NCBI GenBank assembly: GCA_946811185.2
Contig: OX328103.1
Coordinates: 2,790,001 to 2,854,000 of the forward strand
Source of the DNA: Hippopus hippopus
Lineage: Eukaryota > Mollusca > Bivalvia > Cardiida > Cardiidae
Length of the DNA stretch: 64,000 bases
Direction: 5' to 3'
Each line of letters starts with the position of its first letter. Within the stretch, counting starts at the first letter, position 1. The position numbers were made by a program, and so were the translations under genes. This document shows positions 22,682 to 34,333 of this stretch, piece by piece. The notes under the pieces are model-generated. The model did not search any database and was not told the DNA's origin. It saw only the letters and a program-made list of their open reading frames with translations.

Positions 22682-24007
22682 CGAGGGGTGATCAAAAAGA
22701 TCGCGGACCACCTCGTTATTTTGAAAACTACTACACGTAGGATTACAAAAATTTGTATAGATGAGCATTAATTATCTGGTAACTGACTAAAGCTTTCAAA
22801 TGTCGTCTTATTCAAGTAGGTAAAGTGTGACGTCATTCTCATGACGTCATATACTGCATTAGTGGTCCAAAATGTCGGACGACGTTTTATTTGAGCCGAG
22901 AGTAATCATAAAGTTTTACGTCAAACTCGGAAAATATTTATTGGAAATCAAAACCGATTGAGAAACAGTTTAAGGGGACTCTGCACTAAAGAATTCTGAT
23001 ATTCGTACATGGATCGGACCAATTTAGACAAGGGTGCGATACTGTTAAAGATGGCCCTAAATCTGGCTGTCCATCAACATCAATCACAGACAAAATCATA
23101 ACGTGTGTTGAGTAGCATGCAAAACAAAATCATCGAGATACTGTCAGGAAAATAGCTGACACATACAACATTTCATATAAAAGTGCTCAGAAGATTTTGA
23201 TTGAGAATCTTGGAATGCCGTGTGTTTGCTTAAGGTGGGTACCTCGGCAACTGACGCCCGAGAAAATGGGGGTTAGGGTCGAAATCTTTTAAGAAATTTC
23301 AGAACGCATTAGGATAGAGGGGTCAAACTTTACCCATCGTATTGGAACAAGCGATGAAACATAGGCATACTTTAACGAGACTGAATCTAAACAATAAAGC
23401 ACTGTATGGAAACATCCAACATCGCCTTCCGCTGGTAAAGCCAACCTCTCTAAGTCACTTGGTAAAGCTATACATCATGTATTTCTGTTCTCCTTTTTTT
23501 CCTCTACATCATGTTGTATCTATACATACTGCAGTCAATACTGAGTTTTATGCCAACATTATTCAAATAAATTTCACAAACACCATACGGAAAAAACAGC
23601 CTGAAGTCCTGCGGGGTGACGTCACTTTACACTAAGATAATGCCCTAGCTCACAAAGCCGCGCTTGGACAAGAAACGTTGCAAAAACTAAACATAGAAAC
23701 ACCAACCAATGCCCCTTAAAATTTAGTCCTGACTCCATGTGACATCTGACTAGTTCCTGTTTTGAAAGATTCTCTATGTGGCACGCACTACAAGAGTAGA
23801 GAGGAGCTAACCCTCACTATGACCGGGTCCTTGAGAGTAATGTCACGTGACGCGCTCGCACACGTGTTTCGCACGTGGAAATCAAGAATTAGTAAGTGCA
23901 TAGAACTCAAAGGAGGTTACTTTCAAAAATAGTAAACACTCCAAGTTGTTTTTTATAATGATATTCCGATACCGGCACTAGTCCACGTTCTTTCTGATCA
24001 CCCCACG
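22682..24007 (+). mobile_element. Decayed mariner transposon, full length
   Basis: 1326 bp bounded by TA. Terminal inverted repeats: CGAGGGGTGATCAAAAAGAT, and its partner read in reverse as CGTGGGGTGATCAGAAAGAA. Length is typical of mariner. Confidence 0.85.
22872..23932 (+). pseudogene. Mariner transposase pseudogene
   Basis: From ATG 22872 (MSDDVLFEPRVIIKFYVKLG) to TAG 23930-23932. Recognisable blocks: an N-terminal helix-turn-helix region with GCPSTS, NISYKSAQKIL and LGM, then the LTPE linker. Further on, HxDNA(L)AHKAA corresponds to a catalytic Asp block, followed by the C-terminal GGYFQK motif. Several frameshifts and stops (for example a stop directly after H in the catalytic block) make it inactive. 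Between 23290 and 23600 homology is unclear. Inference: an old, non-autonomous relic. Confidence 0.8.
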
Positions 24008-24029
24008 TATATATTTCAGGCTTGCTTGG

Positions 24030-24184
24030 TATGGGTCCTGTGTGGCTCAGTGGTAAAGTGTAGGACATGTAACCTGGAAGCCTCTGGTTCAAGTCTCACT
24101 GGAAGCACTGGGTTTTTAGTGGGAGTGCCCTTGGGCAAGACACTTCAGAGCCCTGGCCTGTAGTTGTGAAACCCATGAATATGT
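24030..24184 (+). mobile_element. SINE family C, 3' truncated
   Basis: GGGTCCTGTGTGGCTCAGTG head, B-box TGGTTCAAGTCTC, joined directly to a SINE B head. Confidence 0.75.
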
Positions 24185-24187
24185 TAG

Positions 24188-24455
24188 GCAAGCCCTGGTA
24201 GCTCAGTCAGTAGCGTATAGGACTTAAGAACAGGAGGTTGCTGGTTCAATTCTCGGCTGGGCCAATTTCTTTCTGAGGATTGATGATAGTAATTGCAACA
24301 GGATTCATTCCTCTCTCACGGCTGCCCATAGTTTCAACAATGGTAATAGAAACTCCATGAAAGCATGGATAGGTTCACTTGCTGCCACAATATAACTGAA
24401 ATAATGTTGAAGAAGGCGTTAAACACCATTCAATCAATCAATCAATCTATAAGCT
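24188..24455 (+). mobile_element. SINE family B (complete)
   Basis: Head AGCCCTGGTAGCTCAGTCAG, B-box GCTGGTTCAATTC, tail GGCGTTAAACACCATTCAAT then (CAAT)n. Confidence 0.88.
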
Positions 24456-24465
24456 GCAGAAAATT

Positions 24466-24552
24466 GACCAATAGCAAAAGTTTTTGACCTAGGTCAGCCT
24501 GTGCTGACTGTGCAGGCTGACCTATGTCAATACTTGGTGTGGATGCATTAAG
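24466..24552. mobile_element. Family D fragment (central palindrome)
   Basis: GACCTAGGTCAGCCTGTGCT / GTGCAGGCTGACCTATGTCA. Confidence 0.65.
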
Positions 24553-24632
24553 ACATACATATATCTTAACTGTTGTAGTGGTATCACTGAAATAATGTTG
24601 ACAATTAAGTAAAACAAGCAATTTCGTTGAAA

Positions 24633-24853
24633 TAATATCCCCCGCCGAAAAATTTACTTGACCGCATAACTTAAAATCTCTCCCAGTCGGCCATTTTTCA
24701 TCCAATCAAAAAAAAAGTATATCGGCAGAATGGGTTATTGTACACACGTATAAAGTTTCACGAAATTCTTTCCAATGGTAGTGGAGATATTCTCCTGGAC
24801 GGAAGGATGGACAACGCTAAAATTATATCCCTCCGCCTTTGGCGGGGGATAAC
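24633..24853 (+). repeat. Family J short inverted-end element
   Basis: Ends TATCCCCCGCC / GGCGGGGGATA, internal AAAGTTTCACGAAATTC and a GGACGGAAGGATGGAC tract, the same architecture as families F and G. The two ORFs crossing it are not genes. Confidence 0.65.
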
Positions 24854-25197
24854 AACATTCAAACAGTTAATCAAGGTTGCTTGGTCAGAAAATACCTCCC
24901 ATAATATTGGACGCTGCAAATCTAGGACTAAGCTACACATTCTGAGCAGTCTCATCTGGACCTCTCTTATAATCAAGAAATTGCAACTCTTCCCATAATG
25001 CATTTCATGTCATCAAAACAAGATGTTTCCTGTCAATCTAACATGTCTACTCTCCCGCTTATTATTGTCAGCAAGAAACAAGCCTGTCAGTCAACTGTTT
25101 AACATTTCAAAAGCAGGAACAAAAAATTAAGACAATATTATCAAAAAGAAAAACATCTAATATAATTATAAACATGGGGCAGCTGTGTTTGTGAATA

Positions 25198-25426
25198 TTA
25201 ACCCTTTGCCACACAATCCTGTCTTTTAACGACCCTACAAAGTAGGATTTTGAAAACATTGTGGGAAAAGGAGAAAATGCTGGTAACCAGCATTTTCTCC
25301 TTTTCCCACAATGTTTTCCAACCTTTTGAGAAAAATTCCATCATTGGAGCCAAATCTAAAATGTACGTTTGCAGGTGCTTTCAATCAGGATGTGTCTAAA
25401 AATTTTGTCATCTGGTACAAAGTTAA
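25198..25426 (+). mobile_element. Family P MITE (well preserved)
   Basis: TTAA 25198-25201 and 25423-25426; the central palindrome is perfect over ~60 bp. Confidence 0.92.
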
Positions 25427-25453
25427 GCTTTAAAATGCCAGATGTTAACTCTT

Positions 25454-25925
25454 TTAACTCTATACCAAACGACAAAAAGTTAGACTTATCCAATCTGGAA
25501 TCATTTGCAAACAATACAATATGTATGATTCAAATATTGAAATTTGTTTATTGGGGGAGGGATGGGAGGGGAGAAAACATTGTGGGTAAAGGAGATAATA
25601 CTAGTTACCAGCATTTTCTCCTGTTCTGTTTTCTCCTGTTCCCAAAATGTTTTCAAAAGTCTTCTTTCTCAAGGAAGTTAAAAGTCAGGATTGTGTGGTA
25701 AAGGGTTAATTGAACTACAAAATTCAAGACGTGTCAAAATTGAAAGAAAATGGATTTGCAGACGACAAAATAAGTCAAATATTGAAATTTGTTTTTGGGA
25801 CGGTAGAAAACATTGTGGGAAAAAGGAGAAAAAGCTTATTACCAGCATTCTCTCCTATTCCTACAATGTTTTTAAAATCCTGTTTCCTCAGGGTTGATAA
25901 AGGTCGGGATTGTTTTGTATAGAGA
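25454..25925 (-). mobile_element. Two family P MITEs sharing TTAA
   Basis: 25454-25709 (-, with a short duplication in the palindrome, CTCCTGTTCTGTTTTCTCCT) and 25706-25925 (-). Confidence 0.85.
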
Positions 25926-26158
25926 AAAATCTTTCTCAGTATGATTTAAGTCCTTTCCTCTTCTTAAAACATTTTGATACTGCCGGTGGGAGGCAGTTGA
26001 AATTACTTTGAGAACTTTGAAAATTACCCTTAACAAGCCATTTCTACATCAGTCACACTGTTTTCTAGTCTCTCTCTGCAATTCTAAGTTCTATTCACAC
26101 AAATTTGATCCTCAGAAGTTCTTCTGTGGGTTTCAATAGCACATTTTGGGAAACTGTT

Positions 26159-27660
26159 TTAACCCTTTACCACACAATCCCAAGTTTTAATGACCCTGAG
26201 AAAGAGGCCTTTTGAAAACATTGTGGGAAAAGGAGAAAATGCTGGTAACCAGCATTTTCTCCATTCCCACAATGTTTTCTTCTCTTTTAGACACAAGTCC
26301 TACCATATGAGCCATATTCTATTTCATTGTCTGCAAATACTTTCAATTTGGACAAGTGTAAAGTTTTGCTATGTGGTAAAGGGTTAACCCTTTACCAGAA
26401 GACAAAATTTTAGGCTTGTCTAAATTGAAAGGATATGCAAGCGACAATGTCATTGTGGCTCATATGGTTCAATTTCTCCTTAATAAGGTAGAAAACATTG
26501 TGGGAAAAGGAGAAAATGCTGGTTACCAGCATTTTCTTCTTTTCCAACAATGTTTTTAAAAAGCTTCTTTCCCAGGGTTTTTCTTAAAAGAAGACACTGT
26601 GCAGTAAAGGGTTAACTCTTTACCGCATGATAAAATTTAGACTAGTCCAAATTGAAAGTATTTTGTAGAATCTGATGACAAATAAATGTGACACAAAAAT
26701 TGAAATTTGATTTGGGAAGGATAGAAAACATTAAGGGAAAAGGAGGAGATGCTGGTTACTAGCACGATGTTTTCAAAAGTTGTCTTTCTCAGAGTCTCAG
26801 GGTTAACTCTTCACCAAACAACCCTGAGTTTTAACAGCCCTGAGGAAAACCACTTTTAAAAACATTAATGAAAAAAGAGAAAACATTGGTAACTAGCATT
26901 TTCTCTATATTATATTTCATGTGTCTATTTTTAGAAATGTTATGGGTAAAGAAATGTCGTAATTTAAGCTGGGGGGAATTATTTCCCCGTCACAGTGAAT
27001 ATTTTCCTCCTGCCAAAAATCTGGAACTACTTTTTTAAGTTTTTTAAGTTTTTAAGTTTTAAAAGTGGCATTCGTTGACAAAATAATCAGAGGAAATATA
27101 ATATATAATTTATTTCATTGGCTTGTGGTTAATATGGGGAAATATTTGCCTCAAAAGGGAAAGGTCCGTGGAAATAACTTGTGCCTTACGGCACTCGTTA
27201 TTTTCACATACCTTTCCCTTTTTCGGCAAATATTTCCCCATATTAACCACAAGCTGATGACATAAACTCTATTTTTCCAACGATGTTTTATTCTCTTTGA
27301 AAGATAAAGTTCATATTTGCAGACAAGAAATAATATGTGGCTTGAATGATGGATTTATTTTTGGAAGCTTAGAAAACATTGTGAGAAAATGAAAATAATT
27401 TTGGATTATCAATATTTTACTTCTTTTCCCACGATGCTTTCAAACGCTTTCCTGCTCAAGATATTGAAACATTGTGCTTGTTTATTGCACAATCCAAAGT
27501 TTAACTGACCTTGAGGAAGAAGGCTTTTGAAAACATTGTGAGAAAAGGACAAAATGCTGCATTTTCTCCTTTTCTATCAATGTTTGCTACCCTTTTATGG
27601 AAAATTCTATTATTTAAGTCAGATTAAAATTTGATTTTTTTCATCAGAAAATGTTTGAAC
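26159..27660. mobile_element. Chain of family P MITEs with foldback insertion
   Basis: 26159-26387 (+), 26384-26615 (-), 26612-26806 (-), 26803-27300 (+, split by the foldback 26906-27278), ~27315-27480 (-) and 27482-27660 (+). The first four share TTAA junctions. Confidence 0.85.
26906..27278 (+). mobile_element. 373-bp foldback element L, copy 1
   Basis: Contains the inverted repeat CTTGTGGTTAATATGGGGAA / TTCCCCATATTAACCACAAG around TGCCTTACGGCA. About 97% identical to the reverse complement of 60631-61003 (about 10 differences counted). A 66-codon frame spans it but looks incidental. Confidence 0.85.
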
Positions 27661-28012
27661 AGAAAAGAACACACATTTTAATGACAAATACTGGTTGTAC
27701 ATAGTCATTTTTAACATAAATTGAAAAAATAATATCACATGATATTTCAATAGATATATACAGATAAACAATACCGGTATGTAAAAAGTTTTAAGGAGAA
27801 TGGGCTCACATGGGATACATCTAGAGAAGAAAAGTAGCTTGTATAACTCAATTAAGTTGAGGAACTCAGAAAGTTGTTTCTTTGTTTCGTTGCATGGAAA
27901 ATAAATTTGCCTAAATAATCAAAACTGACTTATTCTTTGCATTTAAAAGGTTGACAAACTTAAACCTACTAGACCTTTTACGATAAAAATTAAAAAGCCA
28001 TTCAGGGTTCGA
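27661..28012. other. Intron 7, nothing recognised
   Basis: AT-rich sequence between a P copy and a hAT-like element; ends in the target duplication CCATT. Confidence 0.4.
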
Positions 28013-29109
28013 CATTAAGGCACATCCGAACTGCGTCCTGCTAGCCCGAATAGTTTAGTGCAAAAATCGAGACAATAAGTTAAGTATCAGTTTTAATGCT
28101 TGGCATAAGTGACAAAAATCGACCTAACATGCCATTCGTCGAAAAAGATCGCTTACATAACTTGTGATTTTGTTCAACAAGCGACAATTTAGTGACAATT
28201 TCTACAGGAAGCTGATTGCGCATGCACGGTAGTCAATATTTTCAGTGGAAAAACCAAATCGAACCGAAAATAGATTTAGTAGACCAGAGTCCACGGGCTA
28301 TTTTGTCGTCAAGGATATGTCATGAATTTTAACGTGATTGTTATCATTTTGTCGGAGTATTTGATTTTTAAGCAAGAATTTCCTATGTCTAGATCTTTTT
28401 CTTGGAATACAGTAATGTAGTTTCATTTTGATGACAACCGAAAATGTGTCGCCAAGATGCTTACATAGACAATGAAGCGGACGAGCGGGGAATATGCCAA
28501 GCTTGCGTAACTTCAAAATAACATCTGATCCGGGAGAAGCAGAGTCTTAATATAAAGCTAAAAACAAATGGATCGAAACAAAAATAGATCTAGATAAGAT
28601 TAGATCTAGATCACAAAAAATATCATTTTAGACCTTGAGTGGAACGCTGAATTTGCGCCGCTGGTTTCTGTTTGATCCAGAGGAAAATGGCATGTTTTCT
28701 CTGACAGTTTAATAAACTGAAGATCTGTTGAAGGATCTGATAACATTATATCACAATGGTTTTGTCCTTTTAAACTCTAATTCTGTTATTTGAGCCTAAG
28801 TTAGACTAAAATGTGTGTCTGATACTGCTTTCAAAATGGGTAAGTCTATTTTTTTATTTTTCTCCTCTTGGGAAAGAAATCGTAATTGAAATAATTAACG
28901 GAGAAACAATTATTGATCATTACTTAACATGACATTGTCCTTTTTTACAATTTTGGTATATTAGCAAGAGAAATAACAGAATTAGATCTATTTCATACTA
29001 TTCTTCATTTCGCAAAAACGGTCTAGTAGAAATTTGAAGTGGCCTAGTAAAAATTTCAAATTACTGGTCCACTGGTCTAGTTGAAAAAAAATGTTAATGT
29101 CGAACCCTG
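28013..29109 (+). mobile_element. hAT-like non-autonomous element, perfect 16-bp ends
   Basis: CAGGGTTCGACATTAA and TTAATGTCGAACCCTG are exact inverted repeats 1097 bp apart, flanked by a 5-bp direct repeat CCATT (28008-28012 and 29110-29114). CAGGG ends suggest hAT; the 5-bp duplication is unlike the usual 8. No transposase-like frame. Confidence 0.85.
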
Positions 29110-29114
29110 CCATT

Positions 29115-29477
29115 GAAAATTGAAAGTGCTCTCAATTTGGACCAATCTACATAGTTACATGTAAAAATACAGTACTTTCATTACCAGATCAAGCCCATAC
29201 CAACTTTGTTTTTCTATTTGGACTGATTTTGTGTTTTTAAAAATGTAAAAACTACCGTATTTTCATTGCCAGATCGATAAAAACCAGATCGTATCCCAGA
29301 TGGCCCAGAGTCTAAATATCTGTCATGTAGGATCACCATGTGGACCTCTACAAAGTTTGTTTAAGTGATGCCCTTGGCGTAAAAAATTAACCCGCTGTAA
29401 TGTGCCCTATTTCAGAAACAACTGATTTGTGGCGCCACTGATGTTATGCATCAATATTTTCTTGTAACACTTATAAC
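29115..29477. other. Intron 7, nothing recognised
   Basis: Contains two short related stretches (ACAGTACTTTCATTACCAGATC and a later similar one near 29255) but no named element. Confidence 0.4.
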
Positions 29478-30297
29478 AAGAGGGCCATGATGGCCCTGTA
29501 TCGCTCCACTGGCTATTAAGTAAAAACACTACAAGCCAAACATTACAATATTCAGCAAATTGATTTCAAACACGAGGACATGCAAACATTTTTCTATCTT
29601 ATCCTACGAGAAAGTTGTGATCCATGGGCAAAGCCAATTTTGATCGCAAAGCTATAATTATTTGAATCCTGGTGGAGGTCCACAATATAAAGCTCCATAC
29701 CAAATAATTCAGTTCTTGAATGTTATAAACAAGAAGATTTTCAAATTTTTCTCAATGAAAAGCCCTGTAAAACATGAAACCCATGAGACAGGGCTAAATC
29801 TAATAGCCTTAGTCTTTATAATGGTTAGTAACATGATGACTTAAGATGGTTTTCATTACAAAAGCCCATGTAAAACTGGTGACCTTGTGTTCCGTGGTGT
29901 GGGGACAAACTTGGGTCAAGGACTATAATTTGGGCCCTCCTTGTACAGGCCCACTAGATAAAGCTACATGCAAAATTTGGTAGACCCCATGGCTATTATT
30001 TGAAGGAACTTGGTAGAGGCCCACTAGATACAGCTACATGCCAAATTTGGTAGCCCTAGGCCTTACAGTTTCAGAGAAGAAGATTTTTGAAAATTTTCTA
30101 TATTTTTCAGTTTTGTTGCCATGGCAACCAGTTTTTGAAGGAATAAAATTCTGTCATGGGATTCTGAAGAAGACCATGGCAGGATCATTTCTTTGAAGTT
30201 TCATCAAAATTGGATAAGTAGTTTCAGAGATGTTTGAAATAAAAGTTAATGCACCCACGGACAGATGGACGGACGGACCTTCAGTGCCAGTAAAAAA
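29478..30297 (+). repeat. Family F element copy 3
   Basis: Starts ACAAGAGGGCCATGATGGCC then CTGTATCGCTCCACTGGC; ends in GATGGACGGACGGAC and CAGTGCCAGTAAAAAACAAG. Contains two ~100-bp modules with CTAGATAMAGCTACATGC. Confidence 0.75.
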
Positions 30298-30335
30298 CAA
30301 GTATATACATCAATCTCAGTTTGAAATATATCTTT

Positions 30336-30530
30336 TTAACCTATTACCAGACAATCCCTACTTTTGATGACCCTGAGAAAGAAGGCTTTAGAAAAGCATT
30401 TTCTCCTTTTCTTACAATGTTTTCTACTGTTCACAAAACAAATTTCAAATTTTCAATCACTTTTATTTTGTCGTCTGCAAGTGCTTTCGATTTAGACAAG
30501 CCTAAAATATTATCGTTTGGTAATGAGTTA
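30336..30530 (+). mobile_element. Family P MITE, half palindrome
   Basis: Left arm joined to AAAAGCATTTTCTCC and the right arm; one half of the hairpin is deleted. Confidence 0.75.
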
Positions 30531-30774
30531 CATGTGTGCTAACAATTGTCATAATAAATCACTAAGATTTTTTTTCAAACTTATTTTATTAATACCTTTT
30601 CTAAGCTAGTCATCATCAAACAGTAGACATGGTGTATTAATATGAACACTTCATAGTTTGTAAACACAGTCAGATATGTGGAGGATAATTTTTTGTTTTG
30701 GTGTATGATTGAAAATTCTTTTATTGAGTTGAAACAAATGCTAAAAGCTCCCCTTGAGCACGTTGTGCTCAAAT

Positions 30775-32255
30775 GAGCTAAAAAGTTAACATACGGATGG
30801 ACGCACAACGGACAACGGGCCATAACATAAGCCTGCTGGCCTTCGGCCAGTGGAGCTAAAAAACTTGTCTAGCACCAATCTTGTATCACTGCAGCTTGAT
30901 AATCAAGGGAGGTAAATAGTAACGAACTTTATCTTTCATAAAAAGAGTTATTTCCCTTGATTAATGTTTAAATTGAAGTGACAATATTTTGAAGCCCATG
31001 TTAAACTTGCGATCCCTGGAATGAAGGCAATTTTGACCCCAGACCTACAATATGAAACTAGAATGTGTGGTTATAAACAAAAAGATTTTTTAATCTTGCC
31101 CAATAAAAAGTCATGTAAAACAAGTTTGCTGAATAAAAGGCCCTGTAAAATATGTGATCAATGACACAGGTTTATCAAGTTTTCACTATAAAAGCCAATG
31201 TAAAACTTGTGACCCCTGGTGTGGAGTCAAACTTGACCCCCAAAGTTAAAATTTGGGCCCTCTTGGTAGAGGCCCATTATATAAAGTTACATGCAAAATT
31301 TGGTAGCCCTAGGCCTAAATATGGCTATGTACAAGTAGATTATTAAAGTTTCCTTATATAAGACCATGTAGAACTTGTGACCCCCTGGGGTGGGGCTACA
31401 TTTGACCCCCTGGGCTATAATTTGGGCACACTTGATAGAGACCCCCTAGATAAAGCTAAATGCAAAATTTGATAGCCCTAGCCCTTATAGCTAGATGCGA
31501 AAGATTTTCCTATATAAGCCCGCCCATGTAAAACATGTTACCCCCCGGAGCGAAGTCAAATTTGACCCTCGGCTATAATTTGGACACCCTTGGTACAGGT
31601 CCACTAGATAAAGCTACATGCCAAATTTGGTCGCCCTAGGCCCCATGGCTAGGTCAAAGAAGAATTTTAAAGTTCTCCCTATATAAGCCCATGTAAAACT
31701 TGTTACCCCCGGGCAGGGCCTAATTTGACCCCAGGGCTATAATTTGAACAATCTTGGCAGAGGTCCACTAGATAAAGCTACATGCCAAATTTGGTAGCTC
31801 TAGGCCCTATGGCTAGGTAGAAGAGGAATTTTAAAGTTCTCCCTTAATAAGCCCATGTATAACTTGTAACCCCCGGGGCGGGGCCAATTTTGACCCCAGG
31901 GCTATAAATTGAAGAAACTTGGTAGAGGTCCACTACATAAAGCTACATGCCAAATTTGGTAGCCCTTGGCCTTACGGTTTCAGACAAGAAGATTTTCAAA
32001 GATTTTCAAAATTTTTCAGTTTTGTTGCCATGGCAACCAGAGTTTTTGAAGGAATTAAATTCTTTCAAGAAATTCTGAAGAGGACCATGGCAGGATCATT
32101 TCTGTGAAGTTTCATCAAAATTGGATGGGTAGTTTCAGAGAAGAAGACGTTTTAAAAAAAAGTTAACGCACAGACGGACGGACGGACGGACGGACGCACG
32201 ACGGACAACAGGCCATGACATAAGCCCGCTGGCCTTCGGCCAGTGGAGCTAATAA
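30775..32255 (+). repeat. Family F elements with ~165-bp tandem modules
   Basis: 30775-30862 is a family F 3' end (GGACAACGGGCC, CTTCGGCCAGTGGAGC). Then a longer copy ends at 32255 with four GACGGACG units. At ~31190-32010 it holds five diverged ~165-bp modules, each with AAGCCCATGTAAAACTTGTG, GACCCCAGGGCTATAATTTG and TACATGCCAAATTTGGTAGC. Confidence 0.8.
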
Positions 32256-32344
32256 TACCACCTCCAGTGTATTTGAAATCTATATGAGGAAATTTAAAGT
32301 CAGGTATTAGCATGCTTACCCTTACGGCTTAGAAGGGGGATATA

Positions 32345-32415
32345 AATGCTTATGCAGACAGTGTAGATCAAGATCAGACTGCACAGAATGTGCAGTCTGA
32401 TCTTGGATCTACACT
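32345..32415. repeat. Family E hairpin
   Basis: AGATCAGACTGCACAGAATG with partner GTGCAGTCTGATCTTGGATC. Confidence 0.7.
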
Positions 32416-32875
32416 ATTTGCTTGTTATGCTAGATATTGTACCAAAAACACCCATAAAATTGTAAAAGCTACATTTTTAGTTTTGATTGAAAATTTTCAT
32501 TTTAATCATTTAATGGTACAAGGGTCCAAAGCAGATTGTGCACTTCCATCAACTTCAATATTACCTCATAAGCCACTCTGGCTTTGAAGCCAGTAAAACA
32601 CCAATCTTTTAACTGAAAGGTGACGAAAGATTCTAATACACTGCAGATTAAAGGATTCTTGAAATTTTGAATAGGGTGGGCTTGTATATTCAGAGAACAC
32701 GCGATGTATAAACGTTTGGACTTTGGGTAAATTCAGTTAAACACATGACATAACAAAGTGAACTAAGTATATAAAGGGCAAAATATGGTGCACTTTGCAA
32801 ACAGTGTAAATCAAGATCAGACTGCAGAGATAAAGCTTTTACTGTTAGAGAAAACAGGATCTATAAACCATAGAG
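32416..32875. other. Intron 7, mostly unrecognised
   Basis: Only a family E half (AAATCAAGATCAGACTGCAG) at ~32810-32835 was recognised. Confidence 0.4.
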
Positions 32876-32879
32876 AAAT

Positions 32880-33270
32880 TCACCATATAAATACATGTAA
32901 AAACTTGTGACCCCAGGGCCAGGCAAATTTTGACCCCAGAGCTATAATTTAAAGATTTTGGTCAAAGTCACATGCCAAATTTGGTAGCCCTAGGCCTTAT
33001 GCTTAGGGACATGAAGATTTTTAAAGATTTTTAATATTTTTCAGTATTGTTGCTACAGCAACCAGAGATTTTACTGGAATGAAAGTCTTATAACAAATTC
33101 TTAAGAGGGCCATGGCAGGACAATTTCTGGGAAATCATGTCAAAATTGGATGGGTTGTTTCAAAAGCGAAGATGTTTGGAATGAAAGTAAACACAGGCAA
33201 GGACGGACGCACAAAAGACACAGGTTAATGACATAATATCCACTAGCCTTTAGCCAGTGGCGTTTAAACC
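32880..33270 (+). repeat. Family F element, short copy
   Basis: One module, GTTGCTACAGCAACCAGAG, an eroded GGACGGACGC tract, then AGCCTTTAGCCAGTGGCG. Confidence 0.7.
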
Positions 33271-33473
33271 TATGCCTACCTACAGACTACTGATGGGCAG
33301 ACAGACAATTAATCTGCTACAAGTATGCATTCAGCCCCCACGAGTCGTAAAAAAATATTTTCCGAGTCCTTCAATGAGGAAAAAATAAAACAAAGGCCAA
33401 GGACTTTCTTTTTTCACATTATCTCCCCAATATGTGTCAGAGACGTAATAAATTTGTTCTCTGTTAGGTAACA

Positions 33474-33703
33474 TTAACCCTTTACCACATAATACTGACT
33501 TTTAACGACCCTAAGGTAAAGGCCTTTTGAAAACATTGTGGGAAAAGGAGAAAATGCTGGTAACCAGCATTTTCTCCTTTTCCCACAATGTTTTCTACCC
33601 TATCAATGACAAATTTCCTCATTTGAGTCACATTTGAATTGCTGTCTGCAATTGTTTTAAATTTGGACAAGTCGACATTTTTTCTTGTGTGGTAAAGGGT
33701 TAA
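33474..33703 (+). mobile_element. Family P MITE (well preserved)
   Basis: TTAA at both ends, consensus arms, perfect central palindrome. Confidence 0.92.
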
Positions 33704-33764
33704 AAAATAAAAGGGATGATTACTGATTAAAAAAAAAAGACCAAATGATACACTGCATGCAAGC

Positions 33765-33885
33765 CTTTTTGGGCCACTGTCATCACTGTTTCAGTCATAT
33801 CACAGCCACAGCTGACTTAAACATGTTTGTCCGTGGTTTTACCAGTACTATGCTGGGGATCTAAAGTGTTTTGTCAAGGATACTT
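33765..33885 (-). mobile_element. SINE family C fragment
   Basis: Body only: CATATCACAGCCACAGCTGA to GGGGATCTAAAGTGTTTTGT. Confidence 0.6.
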
Positions 33886-33999
33886 GAACGAAAAGGCCTT
33901 TGATATCAAATATTTGTACTGCTTGCAATCTGTTAGCGAGAAACAATGAAAAAATCTTTTTTTCACATTATCTTTTCCACAATGTGTTCCAGAAGCAGT

Positions 34000-34230
34000 C
34001 TACTTTTACCAAACAACAATTCTTAGTCATGTCCAAATTGAAAGCATTTGCAGACGACAAATAAAGTATGGCCCAAGTGATCACTTCAATCTTTGAAACA
34101 GTAGAAAACATTGTGGGGGGAAAAAAGGAGAAACTGCTGGTTACTAGCATTTTCTCCTTTTCCCACAATGTTTTCAAAAGGCTTCTTTCTCAGGGTCATT
34201 AAAACATGGAATTGTTTGGTAAAGGATTAA
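34000..34230 (-). mobile_element. Family P MITE
   Basis: Minus; ends with GGTAAAGGATTAA. Its 3' flank is duplicated at 35650-35760. Confidence 0.85.
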
Positions 34231-34333
34231 TTTATTCTTTGTAAGGTACCAATTAAACATAAAAGAACTGATTGCTGATTAAAGAAGACCCAAATGACAT
34301 GCTGCATGCCAGCTTGTCTGATAGTCTACTGAC

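Noticed and set aside
27065..27265. 66-codon frame present twice (also at 60596-60844)
   Set aside because: It spans the foldback L and reads through its palindrome; conservation is explained by the element's youth.
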